Origin: Heyndrickxia coagulans 36D1
Lineage (GTDB): Bacteria; Bacillota; Bacilli; Bacillales; Bacillaceae_C
Length of the DNA stretch: 64,000 nucleotides
Assembly: GCF_000169195.2 (NCBI RefSeq)
Contig: NC_016023.1
Coordinates: 2,666,001-2,730,000, forward strand
Direction: 5' to 3'
Part shown: positions 25,722-34,154 of the stretch, piece by piece
Layout of the letters: each line of letters opens with the position of its first letter
Position numbering within the stretch: the first letter of the stretch is position 1
The notes under the pieces: model-generated
What the model saw: the letters and a program-made list of their open reading frames with translations, nothing else
The model's database searches: none
What the model was told of the DNA's origin: nothing
Translations under genes and position numbers: made by a program

Positions 25722-26510
25722 ATGAAAAGGTTCGGTATGACGTTGCTTTGCCTTTTCCTGCTTGCGGGCTGTTCCGCACAAGGGAGTGCATCCGGCTCAG
25801 CCAAGAAGCAATCGAAACAAACAGAAATCAATGTGGCGGCAGCTTCAGATTTGACAAAATCTTTCCGGCAAATCAGCAAACAGTTTGAAAAACAGACCGG
25901 CATCAAGGTGAAACTTGTTTTTGCCGCATCCGGCGAGCTGGAGCAGCAAATTGAAAACGGCGCGCCGTATGATGTGTTTGCGGCGGCGAACGCGGATTAC
26001 GTCAACCAGCTGGCGGATAAAAACATGCTCGTTCCTGGCACAAAAACCGTCTACGCATACGGGAAAATCGGGATTGCCGCCAAACAGGGCAGCCATCTTT
26101 CCATCCGCAGCCTTAAAGATTTAACCCGCCCTGAGGTGAAAAAAATTGCCATTGCCAACCCGGAAACAGCGCCATACGGATTGGCGGCAAAACAAGCGCT
26201 TCAAAAAGCGGGGATTTGGGATGAAGTGAAATCAAAATTGGTTTACGCCAAAAATATTTCAGATACTCTCACATACGTAAAATCGGGAAATACAGAAGCC
26301 GGCATCGTTTCTCTTTCTCTTGCGCAAGGTGAAAAGCTGGCTATTGCCAGCATTTCAAGCAGCCTGTACAATCCGCTGAAACAGACGGCAGCGGTTGTGA
26401 AAAGCTCGAAAAAGCAGGAAATCGCGAAGAAATTTGTGCATTATTTAGCCGGCAGGGAAGCGCAAAATACGATGAAAAAATACGGCTATGCAGTGTCTGC
26501 GGGGCAGTAA
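25722..26510 (+). CDS. modA: Molybdate ABC transporter substrate-binding lipoprotein
   Basis: A 262-residue extracytoplasmic binding protein. ATG 25722 begins a lipoprotein signal (MKRFGMTLLCLFLLAGC) with lipobox LAGC, so it is anchored on the outer face of the membrane. ModA motifs follow: NVAAASDLTKSFRQISKQFE, FAASGELEQQIENGAPYDVF, IANPETAPYGLAAKQAL and VKSGNTEAGIVSLS. It captures molybdate (perhaps tungstate) for ModBC. First gene of modABC; four bases separate it from modB. No classic Moco riboswitch could be recognised upstream. Confidence 0.94.
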   Translation: MKRFGMTLLCLFLLAGCSAQGSASGSAKKQSKQTEINVAAASDLTKSFRQISKQFEKQTGIKVKLVFAASGELEQQIENGAPYDVFAAANADYVNQLADKNMLVPGTKTVYAYGKIGIAAKQGSHLSIRSLKDLTRPEVKKIAIANPETAPYGLAAKQALQKAGIWDEVKSKLVYAKNISDTLTYVKSGNTEAGIVSLSLAQGEKLAIASISSSLYNPLKQTAAVVKSSKKQEIAKKFVHYLAGREAQNTMKKYGYAVSAGQ

Positions 26511-26513
26511 CAA

Positions 26514-27233
26514 GTGGGACAGATCGATTTATTTCCCATTTATCTGTCTTTTAAAGTAGCATTGCTTTCAACCGTTTTTTCCCTTATCCCCGGACTGTTG
26601 GCAGCCTATCTATTAAGCCGGTCGGAGGGAAAAGCGGCGGATGTGGCAGACGCTTTGCTGACGCTTCCGATTGTGCTGCCGCCGACCGTGCTCGGCTACT
26701 ATCTACTCGTCATTCTCGGAAGGCAAAGTGTGCTCGGCCGGTTTCTTGAACAACAATTCGGCGTGACGATTGTGTTTACGCAGACAGGAGCGGTCATTGC
26801 GGCAATGTGCGTCTCCATTCCATTTTTCATCCAGTCGGCGCGCACGGCTTTTGCCGGTATTGATGAATCGCTCCTTCATGCTGCACGCCTTTTGGGGCGA
26901 ACGGAATGGAATATCTTTTTTTCCGTCATGATCCCTTTGTCGTGGCGGGGGCTCACAAGTGGCGTCATGCTCGCATTTGCGCGCGCCCTTGGCGATTTCG
27001 GGGCAACATTAATGGTGGCCGGCAGTATTCCGGGAAAAACAGAAACGATGTCCATTGCCATTTACAATTGCCTGATGAACGGGGACGAACGGACGGCAGG
27101 GCTCCTCGTTGCGATCATGACGTTTTTATCGCTGGCCGTCCTGTACGGCATTAAGCGGATGGAAAAAAAGATGGGGAGGGGTGGCAGTAGGCATGCTTCG
27201 CGTAAACATCAAAAAAACATTTCCGGAATTTGA
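26514..27233 (+). CDS. modB: Molybdate ABC transporter permease
   Basis: A 239-residue membrane protein with about five to six helices and a GTG start at 26514. The conserved permease motifs ADALLTLPIVLPPTVLGYYL and the EAA-type loop (AARLLGRTEWNIFFSVMIPL, then RALGDFGATLMVAG) contact the ModC ATPase. The Lys/Arg/Gly-rich C-terminal tail is encoded where the gene overlaps modC by 41 bases, which suggests translational coupling. Confidence 0.94.
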   Translation: MGQIDLFPIYLSFKVALLSTVFSLIPGLLAAYLLSRSEGKAADVADALLTLPIVLPPTVLGYYLLVILGRQSVLGRFLEQQFGVTIVFTQTGAVIAAMCVSIPFFIQSARTAFAGIDESLLHAARLLGRTEWNIFFSVMIPLSWRGLTSGVMLAFARALGDFGATLMVAGSIPGKTETMSIAIYNCLMNGDERTAGLLVAIMTFLSLAVLYGIKRMEKKMGRGGSRHASRKHQKNISGI

Positions 27234-27909
27234 GCTGGATATCGCGTTTGAGGCGGGTCCCGGCGTCACCGGCATTTTAGGACCGTCCGGAAGCGGCAAA
27301 AGCCTGACGCTGGAGTGCATTGCCGGGATCGACAAGCCCGATGAAGGAAAGATTGAACTAAACGGCCGGATATTATTTGATAAAGAAAAGCATATGGATA
27401 TCAAGACGCGGCACCGCCATACGGGGTATATGTTCCAGCATTACGCCCTTTTTCCGCATTTAACGGTAAAACAAAATCTTGCATTTGGTTTAAAAGGGCG
27501 GCCAAAAAAGGAAATAGAAGAGAAGACGGCTGCTTTTCTGAAAAAAATCAAAATGGAAGGTTTTGAAAACCGCTACCCTGCTGAACTGTCCGGTGGGCAA
27601 AAGCAGCGGGTGGCACTTGCGAGGACGCTTATCACCGAGCCTTCCTGCCTGCTTTTGGATGAACCTTTTTCCGCATTGGACCCGGACACGAAGGAACTTG
27701 TGATGGAAGAATTTTTATCGTTTCTTCACGATCATTTTCACGGGGTCGTTTTACTGGTTACCCACAATATGGCAGAGGCTGATCTGCTTTGTGACAATGT
27801 CATTTTGTACAGAAATGGGAAAGTATTACAGCAGGACCCGAAAAAAGAGGTGCTGAAACACGCCGTCGCCCGGCAAGATGCCCGGAACCCTGCAGCTATC
27901 AGAATATGA
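27193..27909 (+). CDS. modC: Molybdate ABC transporter ATP-binding protein (short form)
   Basis: A ~238-residue ABC ATPase. ATG 27193 lies 12 bases after GGGGAGGGG; GTG 27181 is an alternative. Motifs: Walker A GPSGSGKS, Q-loop in GYMFQHYALFPHL, signature LSGGQKQRVALAR, Walker B CLLLDEPFSALD, and H-loop LLVTHNMAEA. The protein ends soon after the ATPase fold and lacks the ~110-residue TOBE/Mop-like molybdate-binding domain of longer ModC proteins, so transport may lack direct molybdate trans-inhibition. Powers ModAB import. Confidence 0.92.
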   Translation: MLRVNIKKTFPEFELDIAFEAGPGVTGILGPSGSGKSLTLECIAGIDKPDEGKIELNGRILFDKEKHMDIKTRHRHTGYMFQHYALFPHLTVKQNLAFGLKGRPKKEIEEKTAAFLKKIKMEGFENRYPAELSGGQKQRVALARTLITEPSCLLLDEPFSALDPDTKELVMEEFLSFLHDHFHGVVLLVTHNMAEADLLCDNVILYRNGKVLQQDPKKEVLKHAVARQDARNPAAIRI

Positions 27910-28100
27910 AAGCCGGGGATCGAAGAAAGAGGTGTGCCACCCGGCAGATGCCCGGGTTCACGATGTATGACAAACCATGAACAGTGCGTGTGCCTCACAA
28001 TTGGTAGTGGAACTTTGGCGTTAAGAATGGCAGCCGGGCGCCTGCAAACATTTGGTAAATGTCCATTTCTAACAGGAAAACAGAATTTAAAACGGAGATG

Positions 28101-29111
28101 ATGGAGAACATGCTGACCGATATGCTGAACCGGCCGCTTTTGGATTTGCGAATTTCGGTAACGGACCGCTGCAATTTCCGTTGCACGTACTGCATGCCTG
28201 CCGATAACGGCCAGAAATATTGTTTTATGAACCGGTCCGAACTCATGACATTTGAAGAAATCACGCGCCTTGCGAGACTTTTTGTATCCCTTGGCGTCCG
28301 GAAAATCCGGCTGACGGGCGGGGAGCCTTTGCTGCGGAAAGACATCGATCAGCTTGTGGCCATGCTCCATCAAATCGACGGCCTTGAAGATTTATCGGTG
28401 ACAACGAACGGCTTTCTGTTGAAAAGATATGCCGCACCGTTAAAAAAGGCCGGCCTTTCGCGCATCAATGTCAGCCTGGATGCCCTCGATCCGGAAATCT
28501 TTCCAGCCATCAACGGCGTTGGGGCAAAACCGGCAAGAATTTTGGAAGGGATAGAGGAAGCCATCCGCCAGGGCATCAAAGTCAAAGTGAATATGGTGGT
28601 CAAAAAAGGGATGAACGATTCGCAAATTTTACCGATGGCCGCCTATTTCAAGGAAAAAGGGATTTCCCTCCGTTTTATCGAATTTATGGATGTCGGCTCC
28701 CTGAACGGATGGAAGCTGGATGAAGTCGTGACCAGCAAAGAAATTCTCAACATGATTTCAAAAGAAATGCCGCTTGAACCGTTGAAAGAAAATTATTACG
28801 GGGAAGTTGCCAAACGGTACCGTTACAAAGGGACAGATACGGAAGTCGGCTTCATTTCATCCGTATCCCAGCCTTTTTGCGGCGACTGTACACGCTTGCG
28901 GCTGTCGGCAGACGGGAAAATATACACCTGTCTGTTTGCCGCACAAGGCACGGACCTGCTTGGGGCAATAAGAGAAGGCGCAAGCGATGAAATGCTGGCT
29001 GCCCGCATTGCAGGCGTATGGCAAAACCGGGTGGACCGCTATTCACAAGAACGGGGGAAAAACCCGACGATGAAAGGAAAACGAATCGAAATGTCGTATA
29101 TTGGAGGGTAA
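28101..29111 (+). CDS. moaA: GTP 3',8-cyclase MoaA (radical SAM)
   Basis: A ~336-residue radical-SAM enzyme for the first step of molybdenum cofactor synthesis, GTP to 3',8-cyclo-GTP. The N-terminal cluster motif is CNFRCTYCMP; the C-terminal cluster ligands are in QPFCGDCTRLRLSADGKIYTCLF; the C-terminus ends in the double glycine YIGG that MoaA needs. The start is uncertain: ATG codons at 28059, 28098, 28101 and 28110 are in frame, and GGAG at 28094-28097 best serves 28101 or 28110. It is preceded by ~190 bases after modC with hairpins but no clear terminator. Confidence 0.94.
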   Translation: MENMLTDMLNRPLLDLRISVTDRCNFRCTYCMPADNGQKYCFMNRSELMTFEEITRLARLFVSLGVRKIRLTGGEPLLRKDIDQLVAMLHQIDGLEDLSVTTNGFLLKRYAAPLKKAGLSRINVSLDALDPEIFPAINGVGAKPARILEGIEEAIRQGIKVKVNMVVKKGMNDSQILPMAAYFKEKGISLRFIEFMDVGSLNGWKLDEVVTSKEILNMISKEMPLEPLKENYYGEVAKRYRYKGTDTEVGFISSVSQPFCGDCTRLRLSADGKIYTCLFAAQGTDLLGAIREGASDEMLAARIAGVWQNRVDRYSQERGKNPTMKGKRIEMSYIGG

Positions 29112-29115
29112 AGGG

Positions 29116-29616
29116 TTGAGCACGAAAGAACATAAACAACTGGCCGATATTCCGGTGCTGTGCAAAGTGATCACCGTTTCCGATACCCGGACGGAAGAAA
29201 CAGATAAAAGCGGCAGGCTAATCATAGATTTGTTAAAACAGGAAGGGACGGAAGCGGCGGAATACAGCATCGTAAAAGACGAAGCGGAACAAATCAGACA
29301 GGCGGTTTTACAGACGAAAGGAACCATCAATGCCATTTTGCTGAACGGCGGCACCGGCTTTACGAAACGGGATGTGACGGTTGAAACGGTCCGGCCGCTC
29401 CTCGATAAAGAAATGCCAGGTTTTGGCGAGCTGTTCCGCTATTTAAGTTATGAAGAAATCGGAAGCGCCTCGATGCTCAGCAAAGCGCTTGCCGGCACAA
29501 TCGGGAAAAAAGCCGTATTTTCGATGCCGGGCTCCAGCAACGCCGTGTCCCTCGCCATGAAAAAACTCATTTTGCCGGAATTAAAGCATATCGTCTGGGA
29601 GCTCAACCGGCAATGA
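29116..29616 (+). CDS. moaB: Molybdopterin adenylyltransferase-type protein MoaB
   Basis: A 166-residue MogA/MoaB-fold protein that adenylates molybdopterin before molybdenum insertion. A TTG start at 29116 follows GGAGGGTAAAGGG, four bases after the moaA stop. Motifs: VITVSDTRTEETDKSGRLI, LLNGGTGFTKRDVTVETVRP and FSMPGSSNAV. The stop overlaps the mobA ATG (ATGA). MoaB probably replaces MogA, which is absent here. Confidence 0.92.
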   Translation: MSTKEHKQLADIPVLCKVITVSDTRTEETDKSGRLIIDLLKQEGTEAAEYSIVKDEAEQIRQAVLQTKGTINAILLNGGTGFTKRDVTVETVRPLLDKEMPGFGELFRYLSYEEIGSASMLSKALAGTIGKKAVFSMPGSSNAVSLAMKKLILPELKHIVWELNRQ

Positions 29617-30287
29617 ATACAGCCGGAATTGTGCTGGCCGGCGGGAAGTCGAGCCGGTTCGGCGGCGAAAAATCGCTTGCGAAAATCGGTGGCAAAGCCA
29701 TGGTCGCACGCAGCGTGGATGCGCTCGCCGGAACTGACGCGATCGTTGTGGTGGCGCGGCCCGAGCTTGCGGAAAAAATCCCGCGCAACCGGCCGATTGC
29801 GGTGATTTGTGATCTCCCCCGATACCGGGGAAAAGGTCCGCTCGCCGGCATTTATTCGGCGATGATGGCAGTGGACGCCCGGTGGTACGCTGTGTTGCCG
29901 TGCGATACGCCGTGGATCGGAAAAAGAACGGTTGCCCGGCTGCTTCAAGAACGCGATCCGGCATATGACGCCATCGTGGCCCGGACAGAGGGGAGAATTC
30001 AGCCACTCGTTGCCGTTTTTCACAACAGCGTGAAAGAAAAAATAAGGGAGCAGCTGGAAACAGACCGCCTCAGCATGCGGGCACTTTTTGCACGCTGCCG
30101 CCTGAAATGTATCGATTTTGCGCAGGAAATGGTGTTTGCCAATATCAATACAAAAGAAGATTATATTTTACAACAAAAAGAAGCCGGTGATGTTGATGAG
30201 AAAACCAATCAAAGTGGCGGAGGCCATCCGCAAAGTGATGGCCCATCCGCTTACAGGCGAAAAGGAGCTTGTGCCGATTCAGACTAG
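29613..30287 (+). CDS. mobA: Molybdenum cofactor guanylyltransferase MobA
   Basis: A 224-residue nucleotidyltransferase that joins GMP to Mo-cofactor to make the bis-MGD form needed by formate dehydrogenases. The GTP loop is GIVLAGGKSSRFGGEKSL; metal and substrate segments are CDLPRYRGKGPLAGIYSA and VLPCDTPW. Family members end near residue 190-200. Here the frame runs on for ~32 residues that overlap the start of moeA by 98 bases, so this tail is probably non-conserved. The gene overlaps moaB by four bases. Confidence 0.9.
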   Translation: MNTAGIVLAGGKSSRFGGEKSLAKIGGKAMVARSVDALAGTDAIVVVARPELAEKIPRNRPIAVICDLPRYRGKGPLAGIYSAMMAVDARWYAVLPCDTPWIGKRTVARLLQERDPAYDAIVARTEGRIQPLVAVFHNSVKEKIREQLETDRLSMRALFARCRLKCIDFAQEMVFANINTKEDYILQQKEAGDVDEKTNQSGGGHPQSDGPSAYRRKGACADSD

Positions 30288-31488
30288 TTTTAACCGAGTG
30301 CTTTCCGAAGATTTGGCTGCAACCCATGACGTGCCGTGGTTTAAACGGTCGCCATATGACGGGTATGCGATTTTTTCCGGATCTACGCTTGAAGCGGGCG
30401 CGGATCACCCTGTTCTCCTTGAAGTGGTCGCCACAATCGGGGCAGGTTTTACATGGGATGAAGGGATAAAGCCGAATCAAGCCGTGAAAATCATGACTGG
30501 CGCCGCTATCCCGGACGGGGCGGATGCCGTGATTATGGTGGAACTCACAAAAGAAGTAGTGCAAAATGGGAAAACATTTGTGCAGATAAAACGGAAAGTC
30601 CGGCCCGGTGAGAACATTGTCGGCATTGGCGAAGATATGAAAAAAGGCGAAGTGCTTGTCCCGAAAGGCACGATCGTTAATCCGGGCGTAATGGCGACCC
30701 TTGCAACTTTCGGGATGACAGAAGTACCGGTCACAAAAAAACCGAAAGCTGCTGTGATTGCGACGGGATCCGAACTGCTTGAAGTCGGTGAACCGCTCGA
30801 AAAAGGGAAAATCCGTAACAGCAATGCCTATATGCTCTGGGGGCAAATCATCCGCGCCGGGGGCGAACCGGTTTTTTACCGGCTTGTGAAAGATGATTTC
30901 GAGGAAACATATGAAGCGGTCAGGCAGGCGGTGAAGGAAGCGGATATCGTCATGACAACGGGCGGTGTTTCAGTCGGCGATTTTGACTATATTCCGAAAG
31001 TCTACGAAAAGCTGGGGGCAACGCTTTTATTCAATAAAGTGGCGATGCGCCCCGGCAGCGTGACATCGGCAGCCGAACTGGACGGGAAAATTCTTTTCGG
31101 CCTCTCCGGCAATCCGTCCGCCTGCTATGTCGGTTTTGAACTGTTTGTCCGCCCGTACTTAAAAACGATGCTTGGCGAACGAAATGTTTATTTGAAAAAA
31201 ACGCAGGCCTTACTTGGGGAGGATTTCCCGAAACCAAACCCGTTTACCCGGTTTGTCCGCGCCAAACTTTCTTATCAGGAAGGCCTGCTGCACGCGCTTC
31301 CGGTAAGAAGGGACAAATCGAATATTGTTTCCTCTTTAATAGAGGCGGATGCTTTGATTGTGCTGCCGGGCGGGTCCCGCGGCTTTACAAAAGGGACGAT
31401 GGTCGATGTGCTGATGCTGGAAGACGGGGAAGGGGCGCCGCTGTGGGATGAAAATATTACAGATCGCAGGCCGCAAAGACAGCGGTAA
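30190..31488 (+). CDS. moeA: Molybdopterin molybdenumtransferase MoeA
   Basis: A 432-residue enzyme that inserts molybdate into adenylated molybdopterin. Starts at ATG 30190 or 30196 (MRKPIKVAEAIRKV), inside the 3' end of mobA, with a weak ribosome site (AAGAAG), so coupling to mobA translation is likely. MoeA motifs: VPWFKRSPYDGYAI, IMTGAAIPDGADAVI, KPKAAVIATGSEL, TTGGVSVGDFDYI, KVAMRPGSV and FGLSGNPSA. It overlaps mobB by 41 bases. Confidence 0.95.
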   Translation: MLMRKPIKVAEAIRKVMAHPLTGEKELVPIQTSFNRVLSEDLAATHDVPWFKRSPYDGYAIFSGSTLEAGADHPVLLEVVATIGAGFTWDEGIKPNQAVKIMTGAAIPDGADAVIMVELTKEVVQNGKTFVQIKRKVRPGENIVGIGEDMKKGEVLVPKGTIVNPGVMATLATFGMTEVPVTKKPKAAVIATGSELLEVGEPLEKGKIRNSNAYMLWGQIIRAGGEPVFYRLVKDDFEETYEAVRQAVKEADIVMTTGGVSVGDFDYIPKVYEKLGATLLFNKVAMRPGSVTSAAELDGKILFGLSGNPSACYVGFELFVRPYLKTMLGERNVYLKKTQALLGEDFPKPNPFTRFVRAKLSYQEGLLHALPVRRDKSNIVSSLIEADALIVLPGGSRGFTKGTMVDVLMLEDGEGAPLWDENITDRRPQRQR

Positions 31489-31930
31489 AACCGCCCTTGC
31501 CGAACTTTGGACACGGGTGTTGGCGGATAACGGATACCGGGTCGGCACACTAAAACACCACGGCCATGGCGGGAAGCCGTTGCTCGCCCCCGGCAAAGAT
31601 TCCACGCGGCACTTTGAAGCGGGCGCCCAGGCAGCCGGGGTGGAAGGGGACGGCTTGTTTGTTCTCGCTGTGCATGTCGATCAAGGACTCGCACTGGAGC
31701 AGCTCATCGGCTGGTACGAGACATTGCCGCTTGATTTGCTGCTGATTGAAGGCTACAAATACGCGCCCTATCCGAAAGTGGTCTGCCTCCGTGATGAACA
31801 AGACAGGGATTTGCTCAGCCTGCCGAATGTGCGGGCCGCCTTCAGCCTGAATCCGGCGTTATCCGGCTGCATAAAACTTTTTGACCGGAAAAGCTGCATT
31901 GAATGGGTTGAAGCGTTTTTAAAGGAGTGA
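31448..31930 (+). CDS. mobB: Molybdopterin-guanine dinucleotide biosynthesis adapter MobB
   Basis: A 160-residue P-loop GTP-binding protein. The P-loop is AGRKDSGKTALAE, followed by GTLKHHGHGG and DLLLIEGYKYAPYPKVV, the family signature. It helps MobA in bis-MGD formation. The ATG lies inside moeA; only four bases separate it from moaE. Confidence 0.92.
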   Translation: MKILQIAGRKDSGKTALAELWTRVLADNGYRVGTLKHHGHGGKPLLAPGKDSTRHFEAGAQAAGVEGDGLFVLAVHVDQGLALEQLIGWYETLPLDLLLIEGYKYAPYPKVVCLRDEQDRDLLSLPNVRAAFSLNPALSGCIKLFDRKSCIEWVEAFLKE

Positions 31931-31934
31931 AAGT

Positions 31935-32387
31935 ATGTTTGAAATTGTAAAAGAACCGGTGGATGTTTCCAAACTGATCCAGGCTGTTGCCGACCGGAAT
32001 GCGGGCGCTATTGTCACTTTTATCGGCACTGTCCGGGAAATGACAAAAGGAAAGAAAACATTGTATCTGGAATATGAAGCATACGAACCAATGGCCCGGA
32101 AAAAATTGGAACAAATCGGTGCCGAAATCCGGCAGCAGTTCCCGGCAGCCAAAACGGCCATCGTGCACCGGATCGGACGCCTCGACATCTCCGACATTGC
32201 GGTTGCGATTGCGGTTTCCGCCCCGCACCGAGATGAGGCCTACCGGGCAAACCGGTACGCAATTGAAAGAATCAAAGAAATGGTGCCGATCTGGAAAAAA
32301 GAACATTGGGAAAACGGCGAAATGTGGGTTGGCAACCAAAAGGAAACGGTTTTTTACGAATCAGGGGCACCGGAGGCGTTTGAATGA
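31935..32387 (+). CDS. moaE: Molybdopterin synthase catalytic subunit MoaE
   Basis: A 150-residue large subunit of MPT synthase. It uses thiocarboxylated MoaD to put two sulfurs into cyclic pyranopterin monophosphate. Motifs: GAIVTFIGTVREMTKGKK, YLEYEAYEPMARKKLEQI, VHRIGRLDISDIAVAIAVSA and the catalytic lysines in VPIWKKEHWENGE. AAGGAGTG precedes the ATG. The stop overlaps the moaD start. Confidence 0.95.
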   Translation: MFEIVKEPVDVSKLIQAVADRNAGAIVTFIGTVREMTKGKKTLYLEYEAYEPMARKKLEQIGAEIRQQFPAAKTAIVHRIGRLDISDIAVAIAVSAPHRDEAYRANRYAIERIKEMVPIWKKEHWENGEMWVGNQKETVFYESGAPEAFE

Positions 32388-32617
32388 TGATTAAAGTATT
32401 GTTATTTGCTCATTTAAAAGAACAGGCTGGCCGTTCTGAAATGGAAATCAATGGCGAAAATATGACGGTCGGCGAACTGCGCGAGACGCTTGCGGAAAAA
32501 GGGATTTTGCAGCAGGACGCGGTGATGGTGGCCGTGAACGAAGAATTTGCCCGCGATGAGGAAATGGTCCATAGCGGCGATACCGTTGCCCTCATTCCGC
32601 CGGTCAGCGGAGGTTGA
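32384..32617 (+). CDS. moaD: Molybdopterin synthase sulfur carrier subunit MoaD
   Basis: A 77-residue ubiquitin-like protein ending in PPVSGG. The terminal Gly-Gly is adenylated by MoeB and then thiocarboxylated. Starts with ATG at 32384 or 32387, overlapping moaE. It is followed three bases later by moaC. Confidence 0.94.
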   Translation: MMIKVLLFAHLKEQAGRSEMEINGENMTVGELRETLAEKGILQQDAVMVAVNEEFARDEEMVHSGDTVALIPPVSGG

Positions 32618-32620
32618 AAA

Positions 32621-33109
32621 ATGGGAAACTTGACGCATATGAACGAACAGGGCCGCGCCAAAATGGTCGATGTAACGGCAAAACCGGAAACCTCCAGGAC
32701 GGCGCGTGCAAAAAGCAGTGTGCTCGTTTCAAAGGAAGTCTATGAACAGATTACAAACTTTAAAATCAAAAAAGGGGACGTGCTTGCCGTCGCGCAGGTG
32801 GCCGGCATTATGGGCGCGAAAAAAACGGCGGATGTCATTCCGATGTGCCACCCGTTGCCTCTGACAGGCGTTGACATTTCGTTCAGCTGGCAAAAACGGG
32901 AAGACGGGTATCGCCTTGACATCGAAACAACGGCCAAAACGAAAGGGCAAACGGGCGTGGAAATGGAAGCTTTGACAGCGGCGTCCGTATGTGCGCTGAC
33001 CGTCTATGATATGTGCAAGGCACTGGACAAAGGCATGGTCATCGGGCCGACCTATCTGATCGAAAAAACAGGCGGAAAAAGCGGGCATTTTATCAGGCAG
33101 GAGGAATGA
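32621..33109 (+). CDS. moaC: Cyclic pyranopterin monophosphate synthase MoaC
   Basis: A 162-residue enzyme that converts the MoaA product to cPMP. Motifs: [40 protein letters not shown] and [20 protein letters not shown]-type sequence (here [20 protein letters not shown]). GCGGAGG precedes the ATG. The stop lies next to the moeB ribosome site. Confidence 0.96.
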   Translation: MGNLTHMNEQGRAKMVDVTAKPETSRTARAKSSVLVSKEVYEQITNFKIKKGDVLAVAQVAGIMGAKKTADVIPMCHPLPLTGVDISFSWQKREDGYRLDIETTAKTKGQTGVEMEALTAASVCALTVYDMCKALDKGMVIGPTYLIEKTGGKSGHFIRQEE

Positions 33110-33111
33110 GC

Positions 33112-34113
33112 ATGGAACGGTATTCCCGGCAAATACTGTTTGCCCCGATCGGTGAAAACGGACAGCAAAACATTTCAAAAGGCCATGTGCTCATAATTGG
33201 CGCCGGCGCGCTCGGCTCCGCTGTTGCGGAAAGCTTGGCGCGGGCGGGGGTCGGAAAAATCACGATGGTGGACCGCGACTATGTCGATGAAACGAATTTG
33301 CAGCGGCAAAATTTGTACTGCGAAGAAGATGCGCGCAACCATTTGCCAAAAGCGATCGCTGCAAAAAACCGGCTTAAAGCCATCAACAGCACCATCCGTA
33401 TCGAGGCGCATGTGATCGATGCATTTGATCCGAAATTGCTTTCTATTTTGGAAGAAGGCGTTGATGTGATCATTGACGGGACCGATAATTTTGAGACGCG
33501 CTTTTATGTGAATGACCTGGCGCAAAAATACCGGATCCCGTGGATTTACGGCTCCTGCGTCGGCAGCTGTGGTGTTTCGTTTCCGATCATTCCCGGCGAA
33601 ACGCCTTGCCTCCGCTGCCTGATTGGCCATCTCCCCGCTTACCACGCGACGTGCGATACAGCAGGCATTATCGCGCCGGCTGTGCAAATGACTGCGGCTT
33701 ACGAGACAACGGAAGCTTTAAAACTGCTTTCCGGGGAAAAGCCGCGCGATTCCGTTGCCGTTTTTGATATTTGGCAAGGCGAACATCATTTCATCAAAGC
33801 AGGAAAAATGAAAAATAAGGACTGTCCGTCATGCGGGGGGCATCCGGTCTATCCGGCCCTACAATCCCAATCATCGGCTGATGTGCTATGCGGGCGGGAT
33901 ACAGTACAAATCCGTCATCCGGGCGCGTTCGAGCTTGAAAACATGGCGCGGGAGATGAAAGCGGGCGGTGCTGCCGTAGAGTATAACGGCTACTTAATGA
34001 TCACCGCGCTTGAAGGCCACCGGACGGTTTTATTTCCGGACGGCAGGATGCTCATTCACGGTACGAAAGATAAGAGAGAGGCCCGTTCGCTCTACCAAAA
34101 ATATTTTCAATGA
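33112..34113 (+). CDS. moeB: MoaD/ThiS adenylyltransferase (MoeB/ThiF family)
   Basis: A 333-residue E1-like enzyme that activates the MoaD C-terminus. ATG 33112 has GGAGG seven bases upstream. The ATP-binding core (~1-245) shows LIIGAGALGSAVAESLARAG, DRDYVDETNLQRQNLY, DGTDNFETRFYVND and the structural Cys pairs TPCLRCL and DCPSCGG. About 80 C-terminal residues resemble a degenerate rhodanese-like domain without an evident active-site Cys loop. Last gene of the moa operon, followed by a terminator. Confidence 0.93.
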   Translation: MERYSRQILFAPIGENGQQNISKGHVLIIGAGALGSAVAESLARAGVGKITMVDRDYVDETNLQRQNLYCEEDARNHLPKAIAAKNRLKAINSTIRIEAHVIDAFDPKLLSILEEGVDVIIDGTDNFETRFYVNDLAQKYRIPWIYGSCVGSCGVSFPIIPGETPCLRCLIGHLPAYHATCDTAGIIAPAVQMTAAYETTEALKLLSGEKPRDSVAVFDIWQGEHHFIKAGKMKNKDCPSCGGHPVYPALQSQSSADVLCGRDTVQIRHPGAFELENMAREMKAGGAAVEYNGYLMITALEGHRTVLFPDGRMLIHGTKDKREARSLYQKYFQ

Positions 34114-34117
34114 AAAA

Positions 34118-34145
34118 GGAAGCACGCATTTCCGTGCTTCCTTTT
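34118..34145. terminator. Bidirectional terminator between moeB and the formate dehydrogenase operon
   Basis: GGAAGCACG (34118-34126) pairs with CGTGCTTCC (34133-34141), flanked by A and T runs on either side, and lies between converging genes. Confidence 0.85.
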
Positions 34146-34154
34146 CGAATGGCG

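Noticed and set aside
33013-33111. N-terminal extension of moeB
   Set aside because: It lies inside moaC in another frame; the ribosome site and homology both point to ATG 33112.
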